Assembly (NCBI RefSeq): GCF_016894385.1
Contig: NZ_CP069811.1
Coordinates: forward strand, 1,712,501 to 1,776,500
Origin: Cupriavidus oxalaticus
GTDB taxonomy: Bacteria > Pseudomonadota > Gammaproteobacteria > Burkholderiales > Burkholderiaceae
Length of the DNA stretch: 64,000 bases
Direction of reading: 5' to 3'
The position numbers and the translations under genes are program-made. The notes beneath the pieces were generated by a model. The model did not search any database. It saw only the letters and a list, made by a program, of their open reading frames with translations, and had not been told where the DNA came from. The stretch's first letter is position 1; every line of letters begins with the position of its first letter. Below, piece after piece: positions 16,849-26,195 of this stretch.

Positions 16849-17636
16849 CGGTTGGATGCCGCGGAACCAGCGGCGGCACCTTCGGTACCGGCATCGGTGT
16901 CCGGAGCGGTGTGCGCCGAGATCGTCGGGCGTTCTGCGATGATGCGCAACGCGGGCTTGTCCAGCAGCTCGACGCAACGGTGCCGTACGCGGATCAGCCC
17001 GGTCTCGGCCAGCCGCGAGAACTGGCGGCTGACCGTCTCCAGCGTCAGGCCGACATAGCTGCCGATTTCCTCGCGGCTCATGCGCAGGATGAACGCCGAC
17101 GATGAAAAGCCGCGCGCGGCGAAACCGTCCGCCATCCACAGCAGGAACGTCACCAGCCGCTCCTCGGCCGTCATCAGCGCCAGCATGGTCTGCATGGCCC
17201 ACGCGCGCCGGGCCTGGTAGTCGAGCGCCGGGAACAGCTGGCTGGACAGCGCGGGCGCTGCCGCCGTGGCGGCACTGCCCGGGTCGATCGCGATCACACA
17301 CAGCTTGGTGTCTTCCAGCGCCGTGGCATACGACACGTAGCGAGGGCGCGTGAGGCTGTCGAGCCCGACCAGCTCGCCCGGAAAATGGAAGCCAACCACC
17401 TGCGTGCGCCCGTCTCCGGTGGTGACATGGGTCTTGACCGTGCCGACGCGGATCGCATAGAGCGCAGTGACCGGATCGCCGATCAGGTATAGCGGCTGCC
17501 CCTTGCGCAGCCGGACGCCGCGCCGCGGCTGCTGTACCAGGCCGGCCGCGTGGCAGCCAGGCGCCTGGGGGCAACTGTCGCAGCAAGGCAGGGCATCGGG
17601 CGGCGCGGACCGGCCTTTGGTCGGTGGCAATTGCAT
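16845..17636 (-). CDS. fnr: Fnr-type [4Fe-4S] oxygen-sensing regulator (Crp/Fnr family)
   Basis: 263 residues. Cys19, Cys22 and Cys28 have exactly the spacing of E. coli FNR Cys20/23/29, and Cys113 in EDTKLCVIAID matches Cys122, so an oxygen-labile cluster is expected. A cyclic-nucleotide-binding-like beta roll follows (GDPVTALYAIRVGTVKTH, GFHFPGELVGLDSL), then the C-terminal HTH MSREEIGSYVGLTLETVSRQ carrying the E-x-x-S-R residues that read TTGAT half-sites. Likely cytoplasmic dimer active without oxygen. It is divergent from the histidine kinase gene; no clear TTGAT-N4-ATCAA site was seen in the gap. Confidence 0.9.
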   Translation of the reverse strand: MQLPPTKGRSAPPDALPCCDSCPQAPGCHAAGLVQQPRRGVRLRKGQPLYLIGDPVTALYAIRVGTVKTHVTTGDGRTQVVGFHFPGELVGLDSLTRPRYVSYATALEDTKLCVIAIDPGSAATAAAPALSSQLFPALDYQARRAWAMQTMLALMTAEERLVTFLLWMADGFAARGFSSSAFILRMSREEIGSYVGLTLETVSRQFSRLAETGLIRVRHRCVELLDKPALRIIAERPTISAHTAPDTDAGTEGAAAGSAASNR

Positions 17637-17873
17637 TGTTTCGTGACAAAGATTGACGGCGTAAAAAAATGCCTGCGACCATTCTATGAATCACGCACCG
17701 CGTAACAATCTGTATATTCCGAATCACCCTTCGAAGCTTCCGAGCGCGCAGGCGCCGGCGCCCGCCTGCTTCGGCGCGGGGCGGGGTATGCTTACGGGAC
17801 AAGCGGCGCCGCGCCACGGCGCGCGCTTCCGGACAACGCCGGCAAGCCGGCAGCAGCGAACCCGGATTTCGCC

Positions 17874-19838
<1,965 letters not shown>

Positions 19839-19973
19839 GTTGCCCCGCAACCGCCCACTGCACCCCGTGCCGGCGGCGGAAGGCCACCTTCGCCAAAGCC
19901 AAACCCGCACCCGCTTGCGCTGCGACACACTGAGGCCCGTTCCATCGCCAGAAAACACTTGGAGGAGACAGCG

Positions 19974-20954
19974 ATGCAGGGTTGGATCAGGCGTGCAGCC
20001 AGCGGGCTGCTGTTGGCATTCGCCGCCACGGCGGCAGGCACCGCAATGGCGGACTACCCGGACAAGCCGGTCCGGCTGGTGGTGCCCTTCCCGCCCGGCG
20101 GCGCGACCGACCTGCTGGCGCGCGAGATCGGCAATGCCCTGTCGGCGCGGCTGCACCAGCCGGTGGTGATCGACAACCGGCCCGGCGCCGGCGGCAACCT
20201 GGCGGCCATCGCCGTGGCGCGCGCCCCGGCCGACGGCTACACGCTGCTGTTCGGCACCTTCGGCTCGCTGGCCGTCAACAAGAGCCTGTACGCCAGGCCC
20301 GGCTACGACCCGCTCAAGGATTTCGCCCCGGTCGCATCCGTGGCCTACCTGCCCAACGTGCTGGTGGTGCATCCATCGGTGCCGGCGCGCAACGTGCAGG
20401 AACTGCTGGCGCTGGCGCGCAAGGAGCCGGGCAAGCTGACCTATGGCTCGTTCGGCAACGGCTCGTCGTCGCACCTGGCGGGCGAGCTGTTCACGCACCT
20501 CGCCGGTGTCAATATCGCGCACATTCCGTACAAGGGCAGCGCCGCGTCGATGACGGACCTGATCGGCGGCCGCATCACGATGATGTTCGACAGCGTTTCC
20601 ACCGCGCTGCCGTACATCCGCGACAACCGCGTGCGCGCGCTGGCGGTGACCACGCAGAAGCCCTCGGAACAGCTGCCGGGCGTGCCAACGCTGGCCGCCG
20701 CGGGCGTGCCCAACTATGAACTGACGGCGTGGTTCGGCGTGGCGGCGCCGGCCGGCACGCCCAAGGCCGTGATCGACCGGCTCAACGGCGAGATCGTTGC
20801 CGCGCTCAAGCAGCCGGACCTGTCGGCGAAGCTCGCGAGCCAGGGCACGGTGCCGTTTCCGGCCACGCCCGCGCAGTTCGGCAGCTATATCCGCGCGCAG
20901 TACGAGAAGTGGGACGGGCTGATCAAGTCCGCCAATATCCGGCTGGACCAGTAA
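19974..20954 (+). CDS. Bug/TctC-family periplasmic solute-binding protein
   Basis: 326 residues from ATG 19974, with GGAGGAG seven bases upstream. Signal peptide ends AAGTAMA, and the mature protein starts DYPDKPVRLVVPFPPGGATD, the classic Bug opening. NRPGAGGN and AAPAGTPKAVIDRLN confirm the family. It lies convergent to the two IclR genes, separated only by a 13-bp tandem repeat. No transporter membrane subunits are adjacent, as usual for Bug proteins. Ligand unknown; the neighbouring aromatic-type operon suggests a carboxylate (weak inference). Confidence 0.9.
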   Translation: MQGWIRRAASGLLLAFAATAAGTAMADYPDKPVRLVVPFPPGGATDLLAREIGNALSARLHQPVVIDNRPGAGGNLAAIAVARAPADGYTLLFGTFGSLAVNKSLYARPGYDPLKDFAPVASVAYLPNVLVVHPSVPARNVQELLALARKEPGKLTYGSFGNGSSSHLAGELFTHLAGVNIAHIPYKGSAASMTDLIGGRITMMFDSVSTALPYIRDNRVRALAVTTQKPSEQLPGVPTLAAAGVPNYELTAWFGVAAPAGTPKAVIDRLNGEIVAALKQPDLSAKLASQGTVPFPATPAQFGSYIRAQYEKWDGLIKSANIRLDQ

Positions 20955-21004
20955 GCGGCCGGACCAAGCGGCCGGACCAAGCGGCCGGACCAAGCGGCCG
21001 GCTC
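20953..21004. repeat. 13-bp tandem repeat, four copies, between convergent genes
   Basis: AAGCGGCCGGACC is repeated at 20953, 20966 and 20979, with a fourth degenerate copy from 20992. It starts inside the Bug stop codon and ends at the stop of the IclR gene. GCCGGC-containing units could form GC-only stems, but there is no T-tract. Confidence 0.85.
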
Positions 21005-21863
21005 AGCCGGCCGCGCCGCGCAACGCGCCGAAGCGCCACGACAACCGCCGCGCCGCCTGCCGCACCAGCGCGGCGGGCGCGCCCTCGGTGCCGCTGTCGA
21101 AGCTTCCGCTCGATCCCATCACCGCGATCACCAGCGCCAGGCTGCCGGTGTGGTCGAACACCGGCACCGCCAGCGTATCGATGCCCGGCACCGGGTGGCT
21201 CAGCGCGTTGTCGATCTGCGCCTCGCGCACCTGTGCCAGGCGGGCGGCGTAGTCGGTCGTGAGATTTCCGTCTTCCCCCAGCACCTGCCCGACGGCAGCG
21301 CCGGCCATGCGCAGGTAGTCGGTCTGCAGCAGCCCGGCGAGCACGTTGCCCGGCAGATGCGCGGCCACGGTACGGCCGATCGCGGTATGGACCAGCGACA
21401 GCACCGTGCCGACGCGCAGGCTGACATGCTGCGGCCGCGCCGATTCCTCCAGCCTGACCACGGTCGGACCCATCGGGCCCAGCACGGCCATGGCCACGCT
21501 CAGGCCAGTGGTGCCGGCCAGTTCGATCACCTCGGGCTCGGCCTCGCGCGTCGGCGACAGCCGCTGCAGCGCGACCAGGCCGAGCTCCAGCCCCAGCGGG
21601 CCGCACAGGTAGTTGCCGGCGGCATCGCGCGCGAGCAGTCCGGTCTTCTGCAGGCTGACCAGGTGCGGGAAGGCCTTGGCGGCGGGCATGCCGGCAGCCA
21701 GCGCGAGGTCGCGCAAGGTCAGCGGACGGCCCGCCGCGACCAGCGCGCCCAGCAGCTGGCCGGTGCTGTCGAGGGACTGGATGCCGCGCTGCGGCTTGCC
21801 GCCCTCGGCGTCGGCATCCGGGCCGGCGGTGCCGTCCGGGTCGGGTATGCGGGTCGGGGTCAT
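21003..21863 (-). CDS. IclR-family transcriptional regulator (second of a pair)
   Basis: 286 residues. The N-terminal winged helix opens with QRGIQSLDSTGQLLGALVAA and contains the HTH LRDLALAAGMPAAKAFPHLVSLQKTG; the IclR effector domain follows with TVLSLVHTAIGRTVAAHLP and PGIDTLAVPVFDHTGSLALVI. Its ATG overlaps the stop of the upstream IclR gene by four bases, giving two coupled, clearly paralogous regulators. Likely partners or hetero-oligomers controlling the divergent MBL/monooxygenase operon. Confidence 0.88.
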   Translation of the reverse strand: MTPTRIPDPDGTAGPDADAEGGKPQRGIQSLDSTGQLLGALVAAGRPLTLRDLALAAGMPAAKAFPHLVSLQKTGLLARDAAGNYLCGPLGLELGLVALQRLSPTREAEPEVIELAGTTGLSVAMAVLGPMGPTVVRLEESARPQHVSLRVGTVLSLVHTAIGRTVAAHLPGNVLAGLLQTDYLRMAGAAVGQVLGEDGNLTTDYAARLAQVREAQIDNALSHPVPGIDTLAVPVFDHTGSLALVIAVMGSSGSFDSGTEGAPAALVRQAARRLSWRFGALRGAAG

Positions 21864-22702
21864 GCCGGGCTTTCCTCTTCCTCGCCTTCCGCACTCAGGA
21901 TCGCTGCGATATCAGCCGCTGCTGCCAGCAGCGCGCGTGCGGCGGTGCCGTTCCAGTCGACGTCGATGGCGCCGGTCGAGCCAACCAGCGTCAGCACCAG
22001 CCGCAGCGTCCCGGCAGCGTCCAGCACCGGCACGCCGAGGCTGCTGACCGCGGGGCTGGGCGTGTCGATGCTGCGCTCGATGCCGCGCTCGCGGATCTCC
22101 TCCAGCGCAGCACTGAAGTCCGCCAGTTGAGCGTCGGTGGCGTCCGGCTGCTGCGTGCGCCACAGCGGCTGCCACTGCGCCGGCGGCCGGAACGCACAGT
22201 AGACGCGGCCGGTGGCGGTGGCCGCCAGCGCCATCACCGTGCCCACGTGCAGGTTCACGTGCAGCGGCGCGCTGGCGGGCACGTAGCGCACGATGGTCGG
22301 CCCCTGCGGCCCGGCGATGCTGATGGCCACGCTGAAGCCCGACGACCGCGCCAGCGCGTCGACGCGCGGCAGCGCGGCGCGGTAGGCCGGATCCTGCTCC
22401 AGGCGCAGCATGCCCAGCTGCAGCGATAGCGGGCCGGGCTCGTAGCGGCCGGAGACATGGTCGCGCTTGAGCAGGCCCAGGCGCGTCAGGCTGACCAGGT
22501 AGGCATGCGCCTGCGCCGGCGCCAGCTGCGCGGCCTCGGCCAGCGCGGCCAGCGGCATCGGCACGCGCGCCGCCGCCAGCGCGGCCAGCAGCCGGCCGCC
22601 GACTTCCACGCTCTGGATGCCGCGCTGGGCCTTGTCAGCCTTTTCCGGCTTCCCTTCCTGTTCAGCCTTGCCGGCCGCGCCGGTTGCCTTGCCCCTGGCC
22701 AT
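21860..22702 (-). CDS. IclR-family transcriptional regulator (first of a pair)
   Basis: 280 residues from ATG 22702; the frame is open to 22780 but the extension is not family-like. A Lys/Glu/Ala-rich tail of about 25 residues precedes KAQRGIQSVEVGGRLLAALA and the HTH (LAALAEAAQLAPAQAHAYLVSL). The effector domain carries HVNLHVGTVMALAATATGRV and SSLGVPVLDAAGTLRLVL. Divergent from the operon starting at 23027 with a 324-bp shared control region. IclR proteins can activate or repress; ligand unknown. Confidence 0.88.
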   Translation of the reverse strand: MARGKATGAAGKAEQEGKPEKADKAQRGIQSVEVGGRLLAALAAARVPMPLAALAEAAQLAPAQAHAYLVSLTRLGLLKRDHVSGRYEPGPLSLQLGMLRLEQDPAYRAALPRVDALARSSGFSVAISIAGPQGPTIVRYVPASAPLHVNLHVGTVMALAATATGRVYCAFRPPAQWQPLWRTQQPDATDAQLADFSAALEEIRERGIERSIDTPSPAVSSLGVPVLDAAGTLRLVLTLVGSTGAIDVDWNGTAARALLAAAADIAAILSAEGEEEESPA

Positions 22703-23026
22703 CGCCACCTTGTGTGATCGGAAAACCCGGATATTAATCGAACGCCATCCACGCGCCCTCGAATCGGGGTAAACCCGCAATCGAGCGGCACCCGGTCCGT
22801 TGGTCTCGTGGCCGCACCGTTATTTGTTATAGACGAACGAATTAGCTATTGATTAATTCAACGGTCTTTCCTAAGATTGCACTACCCCGTCGCAACACGC
22901 CGGCACCGCCGCGTGGAAGACCAATAGAAACGGGGGCGAGACAGCCCGTGCCGCCAGCCCCGAATGCGGCACACCCGCCGCGCGCACGCGCCGTCTTGCC
23001 TCCCCCACACACAAAGGAAAGACGCC
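22703..23026. promoter_or_regulatory. Divergent control region, IclR pair versus MBL operon
   Basis: No gene seen. The centre (about 22810-22870) is conspicuously AT-rich for this genome. Inside it GAATTA (22839-22844) and TAATTC (22854-22859) form a perfect inverted repeat with a 9-bp spacer, a candidate IclR operator. Nearby TTGATTAATTCAA is symmetrical at TTGA/TCAA but one base short of an FNR box. The RBS AAAGGAAAG precedes the MBL start. Confidence 0.45.
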
Positions 23027-23986
23027 ATGTCCAAGGCATTCGCATCCCAGGCCGACCTCGAAGCCAAGCAAGTCACCTTCACCCAGCTGTCCGAGAATGC
23101 CTGGGCCTACACCGCCGAGGGCGACCCCAATTCCGGCGTGATCATCGGCGACGACGGCGTGATGATCGTCGACACCACCGCCACGCCGGCGATGGCGCAG
23201 GACCTGATCGCGCGCATCCGCACCATCACCGACAAGCCCATCAAGTACGTGGTGCTGTCGCACTACCACGCAGTGCGCGTGCTGGGCGCATCGGCCTACT
23301 TCGCCGAAGGTGCGCAGCAAATCATCGCCAGCCGCGGCACGTGGGAAATGATCGTCGAGCGCGGCGAGGCCGACATGAAGTCCGAGATCGAGCGCTTCCC
23401 GCGCCTGTTCGCCGGCGTCGAGACCGTGCCCGGCCTGACCTGGCCGACGCTGGTGTTCGACAAGGAAATCACGCTGTTCCTCGGCAAGCTGGAAGTGCGC
23501 ATCGCCCACCTGGGCTCGGGCCACACCAAGGGCGACACCGTGGTCTGGCTGCCGCAGCAGAAGGTGCTGTTCTCCGGCGACCTGGTCGAGTACGACGCCG
23601 CCTGCTATTGCGGCGACGCCCAGCTCGAAGAATGGCCCGCCACGCTCGACGCGCTGCAGGCGCTCAACCCCGAAAAGCTGGTTCCGGGCCGCGGCCCCGC
23701 GCTGACCACGCCGGAAGAGGTGAAGAAGGGCCTCGCCTACACCAAGGACTTCGTCACCACGCTGTTCCAGTCGGGCAAGGAAGCGGTGGCCGAGAAGCTC
23801 GACCTGAAGGCCGCGATGGCGCATACGCGCCAGGCCATGGATCCGAAGTTCGGCCATGTCTTCATCTACGAGCACTGCCTGCCGTTCGACGTTTCGCGCG
23901 CCTATGACGAGGCCAGCGGCATCCGCCACCCGCGCATCTGGACCGCGCAGCGCGACAAGGAAATGTGGGCCGCGCTGCAGGACTGA
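23027..23986 (+). CDS. MBL-fold hydrolase-like protein with altered metal motif
   Basis: 319 residues from ATG 23027, after AAAGGAAAG. The beta-lactamase-fold frame is clear: NSGVIIGDDGVMIVDTTATP, KPIKYVVLSHYHAVRVLGAS, HLGSGHTKGDTVVWLP and VLFSGDLVEYD. The usual H-x-H-x-D-H is HYHAVR, so the Asp and third His are replaced by Val and Arg; the later GHG is GRG. Only some ligands (first two His, GSGH His, GD Asp) remain, so binding of one metal or another chemistry is likely. First gene of an operon with an FAD monooxygenase, 62 bp downstream. Possibly opens or hydrolyses its product (inference). Confidence 0.85.
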   Translation: MSKAFASQADLEAKQVTFTQLSENAWAYTAEGDPNSGVIIGDDGVMIVDTTATPAMAQDLIARIRTITDKPIKYVVLSHYHAVRVLGASAYFAEGAQQIIASRGTWEMIVERGEADMKSEIERFPRLFAGVETVPGLTWPTLVFDKEITLFLGKLEVRIAHLGSGHTKGDTVVWLPQQKVLFSGDLVEYDAACYCGDAQLEEWPATLDALQALNPEKLVPGRGPALTTPEEVKKGLAYTKDFVTTLFQSGKEAVAEKLDLKAAMAHTRQAMDPKFGHVFIYEHCLPFDVSRAYDEASGIRHPRIWTAQRDKEMWAALQD

Positions 23987-24048
23987 GCGACAAAGACCCA
24001 TAACAAGTCGGGCAACGAAGCAACACAGAGTTGGATGGAGAGACAGGC

Positions 24049-25767
24049 ATGAGCAGCATCGACTACCAGCGGTTGTCGTTTGAGTACCAACCCTGCGCGG
24101 AACAGCGTGCCGGGCAGGCGGATGGCCCGGTCCATCCTGTCGTGGTGGTGGGTGCCGGTCCGATCGGGCTGGCCACCGCCATCGACCTGGCGCAGCGCGG
24201 CGTGCGCGTGGTGCTGGTCGACGACGACTGCACGCTGTCCACCGGTTCGCGCGCCATCTGCTTCGCCAAGCGCACGCTGGACATCTTCGACCGGCTGGGC
24301 TGCGGCGAGCGCATGGTGGAAAAGGGCGTGAGCTGGAGCGTCGGCAAGGTGTTCCTGCGCGACCAGCAGGTCTACAGCTTCGACCTGCTGCCGGAAAGCG
24401 GCCACCGCCGCCCGGCCTTTATCAACCTGCAGCAGTACTACGTTGAAGGCTACCTGCTGGAACGCGCGCAGGCGCTGCCCAATATCGAGATCCGGTGGCA
24501 CAACAAGGTGGTCGGGCTGGAGCAGCGCACGGACGGCGCTGTGCTGTCCGTCGAGACGCCTGAAGGCTGCTACCCGCTGGCCGCGCGTTACGTGGTGGCG
24601 GCCGACGGTTCGCGCAGCCCGATGCGCAAGCTGCTCGGCCTGGACAGCAAGGGCCGCACCTTCCGCGACCGCTTCCTGATCGCCGACGTCAAGATGGAGG
24701 CCGACTTCCCCAGCGAGCGCTGGTTCTGGTTCGATCCGCCCTTCCACCCCAACCAGTCGGTGCTGCTGCACCGCCAGCCGGACAATGTCTGGCGCATCGA
24801 CTTCCAGCTCGGCTGGGATGCCGACCCGGTGCTGGAGAAATCGCCCGAGCGCGTGATCCCGCGCGTGCAGGCGCTGCTCGGCAAGGACGTGAAGTTCGAG
24901 CTGGAATGGGTCAGCGTGTACACCTTCTCGTGCCTGCGCATGGACAGCTTCCGCCACGGCAGCATTCTGTTCGCCGGCGACTCGGCGCACGGCGTCTCGC
25001 CGTTCGGGGCGCGCGGTGCCAACAGCGGCGTGCAGGATGCCGAGAACCTGGCGTGGAAGCTGGCCTACGTGCTGCAGGGCCACGCGGCCGACAGCCTGCT
25101 CGACACCTATGCCAGCGAACGCGAATACGCCGCCGACGAGAACCTGCTGAACTCGACCCGCGCCACCGACTTCATCACGCCCAAGAGTCCCGTCAGCCGG
25201 GTGTTCCGCGACGCGGTGCTGACGCTGTCGAAGCGGCACGCCTTTGCCCGCGGCCTGGTCAACAGCGGCCGCCTGTCGGTGCCGGCGGTGCTGCACGGCT
25301 CGCCGCTGAACACCGGCGATGCCGATGACGGGTATGCCGGCGGCATGGTGCCCGGCGCGGTCTGCGCCGACGCGCCGGTATCCGGGCCGCAAGGTGCCGG
25401 CTGGCTGCTGTCGCACCTGGGGCAGGATTTCACCGTGCTGCTGTTCGGCAATCCCGATGCCATCGACGCCGCCACGCTGGCGGACCTGTCCGCGCTCAGG
25501 CAAGGCAACGTGCCGCTGCGGCTGGTCTACGTCACGGACGCGGCGCAGCCGGCGATGACCTGTTCCAACGCCACCGTGCTGCGCGACGACCAGGGCCTGG
25601 CCGCGGCCCGCTACGGCGCCGCGCCCGGCACCTGCTACCTGGTGCGTCCCGACCAGCATGTGTGCGCGCGCTGGCGCCGCGCCGACCCTGCAGCGATCCG
25701 CGCTGCGCTGGCGCGCGCCACCGGAGTCGGCCTGGCCGCGCCGGCCCCTGGCCGGATCGCTGCCTGA
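24049..25767 (+). CDS. FAD-dependent aromatic-type monooxygenase (MhpA/PheA-like)
   Basis: 572 residues from ATG 24049. FAD Rossmann motif VVVVGAGPIGLATAIDLAQR near residue 30; the second FAD motif is ILFAGDSAHGVSPFGARGAN, followed by QDAENLAWKLAYVLQG, typical of class A flavoprotein hydroxylases. A C-terminal thioredoxin-like domain (about 430-560: GAGWLLSHLGQDFTVLLFGN) matches the phenol hydroxylase/MhpA architecture. It should hydroxylate an aromatic or enol-like ring with NAD(P)H and O2. Gene order MBL, FAD oxidoreductase, DUF2783, MFS points to one catabolic unit. Confidence 0.88.
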   Translation: MSSIDYQRLSFEYQPCAEQRAGQADGPVHPVVVVGAGPIGLATAIDLAQRGVRVVLVDDDCTLSTGSRAICFAKRTLDIFDRLGCGERMVEKGVSWSVGKVFLRDQQVYSFDLLPESGHRRPAFINLQQYYVEGYLLERAQALPNIEIRWHNKVVGLEQRTDGAVLSVETPEGCYPLAARYVVAADGSRSPMRKLLGLDSKGRTFRDRFLIADVKMEADFPSERWFWFDPPFHPNQSVLLHRQPDNVWRIDFQLGWDADPVLEKSPERVIPRVQALLGKDVKFELEWVSVYTFSCLRMDSFRHGSILFAGDSAHGVSPFGARGANSGVQDAENLAWKLAYVLQGHAADSLLDTYASEREYAADENLLNSTRATDFITPKSPVSRVFRDAVLTLSKRHAFARGLVNSGRLSVPAVLHGSPLNTGDADDGYAGGMVPGAVCADAPVSGPQGAGWLLSHLGQDFTVLLFGNPDAIDAATLADLSALRQGNVPLRLVYVTDAAQPAMTCSNATVLRDDQGLAAARYGAAPGTCYLVRPDQHVCARWRRADPAAIRAALARATGVGLAAPAPGRIAA

Positions 25768-25803
25768 ATCACGCCGGACAGCACGAGAACAGGAGACGAC
25801 AAC

Positions 25804-26034
25804 ATGCCCGCCACCCTCAATACCCAACCCAACCTCGCCCGGCCCGACGATTTCTACGAAGCGCTGATCGAGATGCACCGCGATCTTGACGACGCCCAGA
25901 GCCAGGCCGCCAACGCGCAGCTGATCCTGCTGCTGGCCAACCATATCGGCGACCACGACGTGCTGCTGGCCGCGCTGCAGGCGGCTCGCGAAGGCGTGGC
26001 CGACATGCCGCGCGCCGCGGCGCCGGCAGCCTGA
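25804..26034 (+). CDS. DUF2783 small protein
   Basis: 76 residues. PDDFYEALIEMHRDLDDAQS and NAQLILLLANHIGDHDVLLA are the DUF2783 hallmark. The gene follows the FAD monooxygenase by 36 bp, with AGGAGACGAC before the ATG. This family typically travels with such monooxygenases, so it may be a small accessory subunit; the function is not established. Confidence 0.8.
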   Translation: MPATLNTQPNLARPDDFYEALIEMHRDLDDAQSQAANAQLILLLANHIGDHDVLLAALQAAREGVADMPRAAAPAA

Positions 26035-26195
26035 CACGGCACGGGCGCGGCCACGCCGCGCCCTACCCCGCTCTTTCCCTGGCCTGACCCGGGTCCGCCA
26101 GCTAACGCGCAACAGACGCGCCCGGCGGCGCCATTCCCTGGCTGCAACCACCCCGACGCAACAACCGCAGCCACCCACATACGGAGACAAACAGC

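Noticed and set aside
20953..21004. Tandem repeat as a CRISPR array
   Set aside because: Units are 13 bp and directly adjacent without spacers; the same applies to all other short arrays in the window.
22850..22862. TTGATTAATTCAA as an FNR box
   Set aside because: Spacing between TTGA and TCAA is five rather than six bases, so it does not fit the FNR consensus.
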